DNA of 64,000 nt, taken from assembly GCA_964498125.1 (NCBI GenBank), contig CAZCGE010000123.1:1-64000 (forward strand). Reading direction: 5' to 3'. Below are positions 35,173 through 43,562 of the stretch, one piece after another. Position numbers and translations under genes: made by a program. This stretch comes from CAMDBL01 sp964498125 (GTDB lineage Bacteria; Pseudomonadota; Alphaproteobacteria; Rhizobiales; Hyphomicrobiaceae). The first letter of the stretch is position 1, and each line of letters starts with the position of its first letter. A model generated the notes under the pieces. It did not search any database. It saw only the letters and a program-made list of their open reading frames with translations, and was not told where the DNA came from.

Positions 35173-37656
35173 TCATCCCGTCTCGAAGTCCTGGCCGAAC
35201 AGGTGCTCATCGAGCTGCTTGGCGCTCTCGTGCTGGCGGCGCGCGGCATCGAGCTTGGCACCCAGCGCATCGAAGGCGCTCGTCCCGCCGGCGTCGCTCG
35301 ACTGCAACCAGGCATCGAGCACGAGATCGGGAAACTCGCGATCCTCCTCGATGTTGCCGAGAATCGCGCCGACTTCGCCGACCACCAACTCGAACATTGA
35401 GATCTTCTCCTCGAGCAGGCGGAGCACCTGCTCCTCGATGGTGCCCGAGGTGACCAGGTTGAACACGAACACCTCGCGCTCCTGGCCGATGCGGTCGATG
35501 CGGCCGATACGCTGCTCGATCGCCATCGGGTTCCACGGCACGTCGAAGTTGATCAGCGTGTTGCAAAACTGCATGTTGCGGCCCTCGCCGCCCGACTGCG
35601 TGCACAGCAGGACCGAGGCGGACTCGCGGAACGCGGCGATGGCCGCATCCTTGTCGGGGCCGCTCATGCTGCCGTCGAAGCGGGCGAGCGAGATGCCCTC
35701 CGCCTCGAGACGCAGGGTCAGATGCTCGAGCGTCTCGCGCGCCTGGACGAACACCAGCTTCTTCTCGTCCGGGTTTTTTCGCAGCAGGTCGATGAGCGCC
35801 GTCTCCTTGGCGCCGCGCGGTATGGCGGCAAGCTGCCCGGCCAGCGCGCGCCAGGCCTTGCCGCCCGTGCGCTCGGCGATGCGTTCGGCGGCCTTGGCGG
35901 CGGCCGCGGGCGATGAGCCTGCCGCGGCGAGCAGATGGTGCAGCGCGAGCCGCTGGCGACCAATGCCGCCGCCTTCGGCGACCAGGCTGCGCGCGGCATC
36001 GGCAAGTGCCGCATAGGCCTCGGCCTCGCCCGCCGCCGGCTCGACCCGGATCGTCGAAGCGTGTCGCCGCGGCAGTTTGAGCGCCACGATGGCGCGCGTG
36101 TTGCGTATCATCGCGCCGCGCATCAGCTGGCGCAGGCCGTCGGGGTTGGCGGGCTGGCGCGGTTTGCCCGGCGTCATGTAGGCGGCGCGGAACTCCTTCA
36201 GAGTCTTGAAGATGCCGGGTTTCAAGAGTGTCAGCAAATTGTACAGCTCGACGAGATCGTTTTGCACCGGCGTCGCCGACAGCAGCAGCAGGAAGCGCTT
36301 GTTGAGTGCGTTGACGAGCTTCCAGCCAGCACCTGCACTGTCACAGATGTGGTGCGCCTCATCGACGACGACGATGTCGAGCTGGCGCCGACTCAGCGCC
36401 TCCACGTGCTCGGGCCGGCGGGCCGTGGCGATCGAAGCGACAATGCGTGGCTGGTTCCAGAACTGGCCCGCGTCCTTGCGCAGCAGCGGATCGTACGTGG
36501 TCGCGAACTCGAGACCGAACTTGGTCTCCAGCTCCTCGCGCCACTGGCCGACGAGGGATGCCGGCGTCAATACGAGCACGCGCTCGGCCATGCCGCGCAG
36601 CGCGTACTCCTTCAACACCATGCCAGCCTCGATGGTCTTTCCCAGACCAACCTCGTCGGCAAGTAGCACACGGCCGCGGAACTGCTTCAGGACCTTGCGC
36701 ACCGTCTCGATCTGGTGCCACAGCGGTTCGACGCCGACGAGATGCGTCAAACAGAGCAACTCGTCGAAGCCTTGCACCAGGCCGAGATGGGCGAGGCGCT
36801 CGCGCAGGTGAAACGCGCGGCCGTCGGTCTCCGGCGCCTGGGCGAGTGCCGCCGCCAGCGGCGCCAGATCGACCTCGAGCGTCAGCGGAATCTCGATGTC
36901 GACCAGCGGCAGTGGCGCAGGCAAGACCGGTGCTGCCGGCTCCGGCCGAATGTCCGCTCGCGGGTGCGGTGCGGCCCGCGAGCCTGGCTTGCCGGCGGGC
37001 AGGGACTTGGCCGGCTTGGCCGCAGCCTTGCGGCCACGCGCATGTGCCGGCTGCTCGCGCGCGTCAGGAGCGTGCACAGATCGCGGTCGCGTCGAAGGCT
37101 CCGGCTCCATGATCCGGCTGAGCTGGGCGACGAACCAGTCGACCTGCGCCATGCCTGCCGGATAGTACTTGAAGGCTACAAGCGGATCAGCAAGGCCGCT
37201 GTGCTCGAGCAGGGCCTTTCCCACGAGCCGCTGACCGGCGAGATGCAATGCGAACGCGCGGAGCAGCTGCTCCGCCGGCGAGGAGGCACGCTTGTGGAAG
37301 CGCTTGAGGAAGACCAGCGCACGCTCATGTTCGCCGTCGATCAGCGCGGCGTTGGCCGCCAGCAACAGCAGATCGATATCGCCCGGGCAGGCCTTGAGCG
37401 CCGCCTCCGCCAGCGGCAGAAACCCTTGCGGCGGGTCCATCCGGTCGAAGGCGGCGAAGAGCCTTCGGTACCAGACGTCCGCGGGGTCTACCTCGTCGGC
37501 TGCATCGACGACCGGTGCGCCAGTGGCGCCGGGCAGCCCGAGCCGGATCCCGGCATCGAGCGCCAACAACGGGCGCAGTGGCGGTGCCGGCTTTTCGACG
37601 ACAGGCAGATCCTCGAACAGCTCCGGCTGATGCTCGACTATTGCTCGTCGTGGCAT
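35173..37656 (-). CDS. SNF2-family helicase/translocase (RapA/HepA-like) with TPR-like N-terminus
   Basis: 827 residues. The N-terminal ~200 residues contain TPR-like helices (GFLPLAEAALKACPGDIDLL, NAALIDGEHERALVFLKRFH), then a proline/alanine linker. The SNF2 motor follows: motif I ADEVGLGKTIEAGMVLKEY, Ia VLVLTPASLVGQW, II VVVDEAHHI, III LLSATPVQNDLVELYNLL; then the helicase C lobe with LVFVQARETLEHL, FDGSMSGPDKDAAIAAF, LLCTQSGGEGRNMQF and motif VI QRIGRIDRIGQ. All ATPase motifs are intact. I start at ATG 37656, where a polar family-like N-terminus begins; the frame is open to 37761. It is followed by the coiled-coil/cysteine protein. No nuclease or methyltransferase is beside it. Confidence 0.92.
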   Translation of the reverse strand: MPRRAIVEHQPELFEDLPVVEKPAPPLRPLLALDAGIRLGLPGATGAPVVDAADEVDPADVWYRRLFAAFDRMDPPQGFLPLAEAALKACPGDIDLLLLAANAALIDGEHERALVFLKRFHKRASSPAEQLLRAFALHLAGQRLVGKALLEHSGLADPLVAFKYYPAGMAQVDWFVAQLSRIMEPEPSTRPRSVHAPDAREQPAHARGRKAAAKPAKSLPAGKPGSRAAPHPRADIRPEPAAPVLPAPLPLVDIEIPLTLEVDLAPLAAALAQAPETDGRAFHLRERLAHLGLVQGFDELLCLTHLVGVEPLWHQIETVRKVLKQFRGRVLLADEVGLGKTIEAGMVLKEYALRGMAERVLVLTPASLVGQWREELETKFGLEFATTYDPLLRKDAGQFWNQPRIVASIATARRPEHVEALSRRQLDIVVVDEAHHICDSAGAGWKLVNALNKRFLLLLSATPVQNDLVELYNLLTLLKPGIFKTLKEFRAAYMTPGKPRQPANPDGLRQLMRGAMIRNTRAIVALKLPRRHASTIRVEPAAGEAEAYAALADAARSLVAEGGGIGRQRLALHHLLAAAGSSPAAAAKAAERIAERTGGKAWRALAGQLAAIPRGAKETALIDLLRKNPDEKKLVFVQARETLEHLTLRLEAEGISLARFDGSMSGPDKDAAIAAFRESASVLLCTQSGGEGRNMQFCNTLINFDVPWNPMAIEQRIGRIDRIGQEREVFVFNLVTSGTIEEQVLRLLEEKISMFELVVGEVGAILGNIEEDREFPDLVLDAWLQSSDAGGTSAFDALGAKLDAARRQHESAKQLDEHLFGQDFETG

Positions 37657-37950
37657 GGCCGACTTGCCCCGGGTTCGCGTGGATGTTGGGCACGCACAGC
37701 ACGAATCACAGCCAAATCCCGGTTGACAGGCTGGCGGGTATCTCGCCTGACGGCAACGCAACGATTGGCGCTTGCCCTATTCTCCTGTGGGCAACATGCG
37801 GTGAGCCCGATGGATTCTAGGTCAACGCCGGCACGCCGCCGCGCCGTTACCATCGCGGAAAGCAAAGCGACGGGGAGCGGCGCGTCAGTGCCAGATTTCA
37901 CAGCACTATTTTGCCATGTGATAGAAGCAAGGTGACGCTGGCTCAAGGGT

Positions 37951-38871
37951 ATGTCCAACCGTGGAAAAAAACCTATGCGGTCGCGACTCGCCGTCTTCAC
38001 GAAGAATCGGACCAATCCCGCCTACGCCGCGGCACGTCTGGGCGCCGACAGAGTGGCACAGCGCCTTGGGGCCTCGGTCGAGCACTACGTTCCCGACGAG
38101 CCGGACAATGTGTCCCAGCAGATTGCGCTGATCGACCGCGCCATCGCCAACCGGCCCGACGCCGTGGTGCTGGTGCCGGTACACGAAACCGAGGTCAACG
38201 ATGCGATCCGGCGGCTGGAGGTCGCTCGGATCCCGCTGTTCACATTCGTGACGCCGGTGACGGCGGGACGGCCCCGAACCTTCGTCGGATCCGACGATGC
38301 GGCGCTCGGCGCGGTAATTGCTCGTCGCTTGTTCGACAGACTGCACGGCAGGGGCAGGATCGTCATCGTCGAGGGCACGCCGGCGTCGGCGACGAGTCGG
38401 CATCGCATGTCGGGCTTTCGCTCCGCTCTTGCTGCGTTTCCGTCGATCGATGTGGTGGGCTCGATCGTCGGAGACTATCAGCGCGACGCCGCGCGTCTCG
38501 CATTCCGGCGGCTCGCCCCGCAGCAGCGCGCAGCCGACGGGGTGCTGTGCGCCAACGATGTCATGGCGCTCGGTGTGATCGACGAATTGGCAGTGAGCGG
38601 CGTATCACCGCCTCCACCGCTGATCGTCGGCGTCAACGCCATCCCCGAGGCTGTCGACGCCATCATCGCCGGCCGTATGCTGGCGACGGTGGATTTCGAC
38701 GCGATGGGTATGTGTGCGCTAGCGACTGAGGCGGCGCTGCGGCATCTGCGCGGGGAAGCGGTGCCGACGCGCATCACGCTTCCCGTGAGCATCGTCGAGC
38801 AGGGCAACGCCGCGGCTTGGGCTCGGCCCTATGACGCGCGGGCCCTGCCTGACTGGGATCGGGTCGTTTGA
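37951..38871 (+). CDS. periplasmic-binding-protein-like (LacI/RbsB fold) protein without signal peptide
   Basis: 306 residues with the type-I sugar-binding fold: RLAVFTKNRTNPAYAAARLG, then RPDAVVLVPVHETEVNDAI, TFVGSDDAALGAVIA, the IVEGTPASATSRHRMSGFRS strand, VLCANDVMALGVIDEL and IIAGRMLATVDFDAMGM. The N-terminus is short and basic (MSNRGKKPMRS), with neither a hydrophobic signal nor a LacI-type helix-turn-helix. ATG 37975 is an alternative start. It is monocistronic, with no ABC permease or ATPase nearby. It might be a cytoplasmic ligand sensor, or a receptor that has lost its signal peptide. Role unknown. Confidence 0.8.
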   Translation: MSNRGKKPMRSRLAVFTKNRTNPAYAAARLGADRVAQRLGASVEHYVPDEPDNVSQQIALIDRAIANRPDAVVLVPVHETEVNDAIRRLEVARIPLFTFVTPVTAGRPRTFVGSDDAALGAVIARRLFDRLHGRGRIVIVEGTPASATSRHRMSGFRSALAAFPSIDVVGSIVGDYQRDAARLAFRRLAPQQRAADGVLCANDVMALGVIDELAVSGVSPPPPLIVGVNAIPEAVDAIIAGRMLATVDFDAMGMCALATEAALRHLRGEAVPTRITLPVSIVEQGNAAAWARPYDARALPDWDRVV

Positions 38872-38939
38872 GGGCCTGGCGCCGACCGCGTGTTGCCGCA
38901 TGATCGCGCGCGAGCCGGGCCACCGACCGCTACGCAGAC

Positions 38940-39128
38940 GGGGTCAGACCCGCAGGGTCTGACCCCATGCTCCGACGCCAGACTGTCGCCGGAGACAGAC
39001 CCATCTTCGTCGCCGGCCTCCGGTGGGACGGGTCTGTCCCCAGGCGCAGGCGCCAGCAAGGGCTCCCAGGCCCCACGGGCAGAAGGCAGTCGTTGGAGCA
39101 TGGGGTCAGACCCGCAGGGTCTGACCCC
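38940..39128. repeat. GGGGTCAGACCC palindromic repeat cluster, locus 1
   Basis: Two perfect hairpins (38940-38966 and 39102-39128), each GGGGTCAGACCC-GCA-GGGTCTGACCCC, flank a variant pair at 38994-39038 (GACAGACCC and GGGTCTGTC). They lie between the convergent ends of the binding-protein-like gene and the aldo/keto reductase gene, so they may also terminate both transcripts. The same arms recur at 54614 and 55547. Confidence 0.85.
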
Positions 39129-39145
39129 GGCGCCCCGGCGCCGTC

Positions 39146-40165
39146 TCAGGCGATGGCGGGGAAACGGCCTTCAACGGGATAGGCGGGGTCGGTGTAGCCT
39201 GCGGTCGAGGCATGTCCCGCGGGCACGGCGGCGTTGACGATCGCCTCGTCCGCCGCCGTCCACGTGTAGGCGAGCGCGGCGGCGTAGCTCTGCCAGTGCG
39301 CCAGGGTGCGCGGGCCGGCGATCACCGAGCTGACGGCGCGATTGTTGAGCACCCAGGCGGTGGCGAAGGCAACGAGGCTCAGGCCGCGCTCGCTCGCATG
39401 CGTCTTGAGGCGTTCGGCCAGCTCCAGAGATTCCGGCCGCCACTCCGTTTCCATGACGCGCTTGTCGCGCCGCGCCACGCGGCTGCCCGGCTCCGGCGCC
39501 ACGTTGAGCTGGTACTTGCCCGACAGCACGCCGCGAGCAATCGGGCTGTAGGACACGACGCCGAGGTTGAAGGTGCGCGCGGCCGGCAGCACCTCCACTT
39601 CAGGCTGCCGGTTGAGCAGATTGTAATAGGGCTGCAGCGCCACGGGCTCGGGCACCGCCATTTGCCGGCACAGGTGCACAACATGCGCGATCTGCCAGGC
39701 GCGCACGTTGGACAGGCCCCAATAGCGCACCTTGCCGGCGCGAATGATGTCGCCGAACGTGCGCACCACGTCGTCCCAGGGCGTCAGCGGATCGACGCGG
39801 TGCACGTAATAAAGGTCGATGACGTCGGTTTTGAGCCGCTCGAGGCTTGTTTCCAGTGTACGCATCAAATAACGCCGAGACAGGCCGCGCTCGGTCGGGC
39901 CCGGCGCGGTTTGCGTGCCGACCTTGGTCGCCAGGAACCACGTGTCGCGCTGGCCCTCGATGGCACGGCCGACCACCGCCTCCGAGCGGCCTTCGGTATA
40001 GTTGCTGGAGGTATCGATGAACCGGACGCCCTGGTCGAAGGCGGCGGCGATGATCTCCCTCGCCTCCTCCTCCGGCGTCGGACCGCCGAAGTTCATGGTG
40101 CCGAGGCAGAGGGCGGTAACGGGAACGCCTGAGCGGCCCAGGACGCGGGTTGGCAACTCGGCCAT
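39146..40165 (-). CDS. aldo/keto reductase
   Basis: 339 residues. A complete AKR set is visible: strand ALCLGTMNFGG, the catalytic aspartate and tyrosine in VRFIDTSSNYTEGRSE, the lysine in FLATKVG, the histidine in DLYYVHRVDPL, and the NADPH-binding region SYSPIARGVLSGKY with a late SVIAGPRTLAHW. Cytoplasmic NADPH-dependent carbonyl reductase; the physiological substrate is unknown. Single gene, convergent with the binding-protein-like gene and divergent from modA. Confidence 0.93.
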   Translation of the reverse strand: MAELPTRVLGRSGVPVTALCLGTMNFGGPTPEEEAREIIAAAFDQGVRFIDTSSNYTEGRSEAVVGRAIEGQRDTWFLATKVGTQTAPGPTERGLSRRYLMRTLETSLERLKTDVIDLYYVHRVDPLTPWDDVVRTFGDIIRAGKVRYWGLSNVRAWQIAHVVHLCRQMAVPEPVALQPYYNLLNRQPEVEVLPAARTFNLGVVSYSPIARGVLSGKYQLNVAPEPGSRVARRDKRVMETEWRPESLELAERLKTHASERGLSLVAFATAWVLNNRAVSSVIAGPRTLAHWQSYAAALAYTWTAADEAIVNAAVPAGHASTAGYTDPAYPVEGRFPAIA

Positions 40166-40298
40166 CGTCGGCTCCCCAGTCTACATGCTGCGCATTGCTC
40201 AGGATCGAACCTGCTTTGGAGCCATCATGCCGGCTTCGCCGCCGAGCGCAAGCGGCAAGCGCTTTGTTGCCGGGTCGCAATCGATTACCGTGTGAACC

Positions 40299-41117
40299 AT
40301 GACAGCAATCGAAGCCTCTCCAACGCGGCGCGCGATCATGCTTCGCCTCCTGGCGCTGGGCCTCAGTGCAAGCGCGACGCCAGCGTCGCAAGCCCGTGCG
40401 CAGCAGCTGGGCCCGCTGGTGGCGGCGGCCTCCGACCTGCAATTCGCGCTGAGCGAAGTCCGCGCCCGCTATCTCGCGGATACCGGCGTCGAGGTCCGCG
40501 TGTCGTTCGGCTCATCCGGCAACATTGCGCGGCAGATCACATCCGGGGCGCCGTTCGAGATCTTCATGTCGGCCGATGAGGGCTACATCGGCACGATCGA
40601 GCGCGCCGGCATGACCCGCGACGCCGGACGTCTCTATGCCATCGGCCGGCTTGCGCTGATGGTGCCGCATGCGAGCCGGCTGCAGCCTGATGCCAGTCTC
40701 GTCGACTTGCGTGCCGCACTTGCCGACGGCCGCCTCGGCAAGCTCGCCATCGCCAATCCCGAGCATGCTCCCTATGGTCGCGCGGCCAAGGAGGTGCTGG
40801 AGGGCCGGGGGCTGTGGACGGCACTGACGGGCCGCGTCGTGATGGGTGAAACCGTTTCGCAGGCAGCCCAGTTCGCCGCTTCGGGCGCCGTCGAGGCTGC
40901 CCTCATCGCACAGGCCCTGGCCGTCGCGCCGCCCGTGGCGAGCCTTGGCCGCTTCGCGCTGATTCAAGAGGACTGGCACGCGCCGCTGCGCCAGCGCATG
41001 GTGCTGACGCGCCACGCCGGCATTGCGGCAGAGCGGTTCTTCACTTACCTGCAGGGAACGGACACGCGGGTCATCCTGGCGCGCTACGGCTTCTCCCTGC
41101 CCGCCGACCCCGGGTAA
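40299..41117 (+). CDS. modA: molybdate ABC transporter substrate-binding protein ModA
   Basis: 272 residues. The N-terminus SPTRRAIMLRLLALGLSAS looks like a twin-arginine or Sec signal ending near ARAQ. The mature part opens GPLVAAASDLQFALSEVRAR and VRVSFGSSGNIARQITSGAP, the ModA oxyanion-binding serines, then EIFMSADEGYI and LAIANPEHAPYGRAAKEVLE, matching the second ligand loop. It heads modABC. Confidence 0.94.
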   Translation: MTAIEASPTRRAIMLRLLALGLSASATPASQARAQQLGPLVAAASDLQFALSEVRARYLADTGVEVRVSFGSSGNIARQITSGAPFEIFMSADEGYIGTIERAGMTRDAGRLYAIGRLALMVPHASRLQPDASLVDLRAALADGRLGKLAIANPEHAPYGRAAKEVLEGRGLWTALTGRVVMGETVSQAAQFAASGAVEAALIAQALAVAPPVASLGRFALIQEDWHAPLRQRMVLTRHAGIAAERFFTYLQGTDTRVILARYGFSLPADPG

Positions 41118-41150
41118 GACAGGCAGGGCGGCACAGGTGCAAAGATAGCC

Positions 41151-41816
41151 ATGGACTGGACAGCCTTCACCCTCTCCCTGCAATTGGCGGTTCTGACCTG
41201 CCTCGTGCTGCTGCCCCTGGGCCTGGTGCTGGCACGTCAGCTCGCCTGGGGTCGCTTCCGCGGTCGCAGCCTGATCGAGGCCGCGGTCATGCTGCCGCTG
41301 ATCCTGCCGCCGACGGTGCTGGGTTTCTATCTGCTGCTGGGACTTGCACCCAATTCACTGCTCGGCGGTCTGTTGCAATCCCTCACCGGCCGGCCGATCA
41401 CCTTCACGTTTCACGGTATCCTGGTCGCCTCGCTGCTGGCCAACCTGCCGTTCGCCATCCAACCCATGCAACGCGCCTGCGAAGCCATCCCCGACGAGAT
41501 CCGCGAAGCCGCCTGGGTGAGTGGGCTGAGCGCCTGGCAGACGTTCCTCAAAGTGGAGCTGCCGCTGGCCTGGCCCGGCATCGTTTCCGCCTTCGCCCTG
41601 GTGTTCGCCCATACGCTCGGCGAGTTCGGCGTTATACTGATGATCGGCGGCAATATTCCCGGCGAGACGCAGACCTTGTCGATCGCCATCTATGACCGTG
41701 TACAGGCCTTTCGCAATGGCGAGGCCGCGGCCATGTCCGCCATGCTGCTGGCGGTGTCGTTCTTGGCCATCGCCATCGTGCATGTAACGGCGCGCCGGCC
41801 AAGGAGGCGGATGTGA
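41151..41816 (+). CDS. modB: molybdate ABC transporter permease ModB
   Basis: 221 residues, five or six membrane helices, and the coupling loop REAAWVSGLSAWQTFLKVEL followed by PLAWPGIVSAFALVFAHTLG. PLILPPTVLGFYLLLGLAPN near residue 47 is the standard ModB opening. The stop overlaps the GTG of modC. Confidence 0.95.
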   Translation: MDWTAFTLSLQLAVLTCLVLLPLGLVLARQLAWGRFRGRSLIEAAVMLPLILPPTVLGFYLLLGLAPNSLLGGLLQSLTGRPITFTFHGILVASLLANLPFAIQPMQRACEAIPDEIREAAWVSGLSAWQTFLKVELPLAWPGIVSAFALVFAHTLGEFGVILMIGGNIPGETQTLSIAIYDRVQAFRNGEAAAMSAMLLAVSFLAIAIVHVTARRPRRRM

Positions 41817-42958
41817 GCGCGGCGAGCCCGACACCGGCGCCGGGGACGCTGGACGTGCGGCTGGCGCAAGAAGGCCCCATTCCCCTCGACGTCACCTTGC
41901 AGTGCCGGCCCGGGGAGCTGCTGGCCCTCACAGGGCCATCGGGCAGCGGCAAGACCTCCATATTGCGCGCCATCGCCGGCCTGCTGCGCCCGCGGGACGG
42001 GCACATCACATGCGCGGGCGAGGTCTGGTTCGACGCCCGCGCCAACACCTGGCTGCGCCCACAGGCGCGTCGCGTCGGTCTGGTGTTCCAGGACTACGCC
42101 TTGTTCCCTCACCTGACCGCGTCAGGAAATATCGCGCTGGCGCTTGACGACCGCGAGGCCACGAGCCGCCAGGCACGCGCCCTGGAGCTGCTGGCCAAGG
42201 TCAATCTGGAAGGCCTGCATGCCCGCCGCCCGCATGAACTCTCCGGCGGGCAGCGCCAGCGCGTGGCGCTGGCTCGCGCACTCGCCCGCGCGCCGCGCGT
42301 GCTGTTGCTCGATGAGCCGTTTTCGGCCGTCGACCAAATGACGCGCGGGCGGCTCAAACGCGAGTTGGTCGCCCTGCGGCGCACGCTGCAACTGCCCATC
42401 GTGCTCGTGACCCACGATCTCGACGAGGCCCTGGCGTTGGCCGACACCATCACCGTGCTGCATCACGGGCGTACACTGCAGACCGCGACGCCCGAAATCA
42501 TCCGCCTGAAACCGGCGAGCCCGACGGTGGCGCGATTGCTGGGCCAGGGTAACGTCTTCTCAGGGGTGCTGGCCCGGGCCAGCACCGCAGACCTCCCCGG
42601 CGCGCTGATTTGGGGGGGACTGACATTGGAGGTCAAGGACACAGGTGCCTGGCCGCCGGGCGCGGCGGTGAACTGGGTCATCCCCTCCGATCACATCGTC
42701 CTGCACCGGCGCGGCCGCCCATCGCTCGGCGAACGGCAGAACCCGGTATCGGGCAGCATCGGTGAGTTGGCCCTGCTCGGCGAGCAGACCGCCATCACGA
42801 TGCTGGTCGAGGGCAGCGCCGACCAGACAGTCAATTTCACCGTGGCGACCCATACCGCGCGCCGCAACGAGCTGGCGCCCGGCGCGCCGATCGCCGTCTC
42901 GCTGCTGGCCGAGGGCATTCATGTCTTCGCGCAACCGAGGGCCGGCGCATCGGCATAG
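41813..42958 (+). CDS. modC: molybdate ABC transporter ATP-binding protein ModC
   Basis: 381 residues from GTG 41813, with AAGGAGG upstream and a four-base overlap with modB. Walker A TGPSGSGKTSIL, Q-loop VFQDYALFPHLT, the signature LSGGQRQRVALARALAR and Walker B VLLLDEPFSAVD are present. The C-terminal ~100 residues match the MOP-like molybdate-sensing extension, in a weakly conserved form. It completes modABC, which would feed the molybdenum hydroxylase encoded at 46.8-50.7 kb. A strong hairpin follows at 42967. Confidence 0.94.
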   Translation: MSAASPTPAPGTLDVRLAQEGPIPLDVTLQCRPGELLALTGPSGSGKTSILRAIAGLLRPRDGHITCAGEVWFDARANTWLRPQARRVGLVFQDYALFPHLTASGNIALALDDREATSRQARALELLAKVNLEGLHARRPHELSGGQRQRVALARALARAPRVLLLDEPFSAVDQMTRGRLKRELVALRRTLQLPIVLVTHDLDEALALADTITVLHHGRTLQTATPEIIRLKPASPTVARLLGQGNVFSGVLARASTADLPGALIWGGLTLEVKDTGAWPPGAAVNWVIPSDHIVLHRRGRPSLGERQNPVSGSIGELALLGEQTAITMLVEGSADQTVNFTVATHTARRNELAPGAPIAVSLLAEGIHVFAQPRAGASA

Positions 42959-42966
42959 GCAGCGTC

Positions 42967-43024
42967 ATACCAACCTGCGCAGACTCTGACTCTCAGTTAT
43001 GCCGTGCGCAGGTTGGTATTTTCT
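42967..43024 (+). terminator. hairpin with T-rich tail after modC
   Basis: ATACCAACCTGCGCA (42967-42981) and TGCGCAGGTTGGTAT (43005-43019) are perfect 15-base arms, followed by TTTTCTTTTG. This is a good intrinsic terminator for modABC. The outer ends ATACCAACCTGC resemble those of the palindrome at 43064, so it also belongs to a small repeat family. Confidence 0.75.
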
Positions 43025-43063
43025 TTTGTTTGCGCGCAGCCGCCACGCCAACCTTGCGCGCGT

Positions 43064-43103
43064 ATACCAATCTGCATGGGTCAACACCCATGCAGATTGG
43101 TAT
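43064..43103. repeat. perfect 18-base-arm palindrome
   Basis: ATACCAATCTGCATGGGT and ACCCATGCAGATTGGTAT flank a CAAC loop with no mismatch. One end overlaps the stop codon of the leftward 40-residue gene, so the palindrome forms its 3' hairpin. It shares its outer 12 bases, with one change, with the modC hairpin 60 bases away. Confidence 0.85.
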
Positions 43104-43225
43104 CAGTCCTTGTCGACCAGCTGCTGCTCGAAGACATCGCGCGCAAAGTCGCTGGCCGATGCCGAGACGGCGCCCGTCACCGCTATGACTACGCCCAGCA
43201 TGAGTGTCGTGATCAGTATCTTCAT
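43103..43225 (-). CDS. short secreted peptide, 40 residues
   Basis: An open frame MKILITTLMLGVVIAVTGAV then SASASDFARDVFEQQLVDKD encodes a classic signal peptide (basic start, hydrophobic core, small residues at the SASA cut) and a mature part of about 15-17 acidic, amphipathic residues. GGAG lies seven bases before the ATG. The stop runs straight into a perfect palindrome, and a tandem 24-base repeat lies 55-100 bases upstream. I do not recognise the peptide. It is short enough to be missed by standard gene calling. Confidence 0.55.
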   Translation of the reverse strand: MKILITTLMLGVVIAVTGAVSASASDFARDVFEQQLVDKD

Positions 43226-43279
43226 GGGTCATCTCCGATGTTTGATCGAAGCCGATCCGCGGCTCATTTTTGCGAGCGC

Positions 43280-43327
43280 GTCGGTCTGGCATGACACAGA
43301 TGTGTCGGTCTGGCATGACACAGATGT
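43280..43327. repeat. two perfect tandem copies of a 24-base unit with internal dyad
   Basis: The unit GTCGGTCTGGCATGACACAG plus ATGT occurs at 43280-43303 and 43304-43327 without mismatch. Each contains TCTG-N8-CAGA dyad symmetry. The pair lies upstream of the leftward 40-residue gene and could be an operator, or simply a tandem duplication. Confidence 0.75.
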
Positions 43328-43562
43328 AATGTTGCAGCGGTCTGCCGCAATCCAACGGCCGATCATCATCGTTCAATTGTGTGCGACCGCCTCGTGAGCA
43401 CAACGCCCGGCGCTGCGGCTGGAGCCCGCATGCCAGGCCGCTCGAGACGCAAACTCCGATCACGGTGCAGGCCAGACCGTGACGCGGCCGTTAGGCCGGG
43501 GTTAACCAAACCCGTGGTTTGTGTTGCCCGTTGTTGGCGTTGTACCAGAGGGCGTTCTGTTC

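Noticed and set aside
43280..43327. CRISPR array
   Set aside because: Only two directly abutting copies with no spacer and no cas genes.
42993..43463. Leftward 156-codon frame over the palindromes
   Set aside because: Runs through two hairpins and the tandem repeat; the much shorter signal-peptide gene in another frame is better supported.
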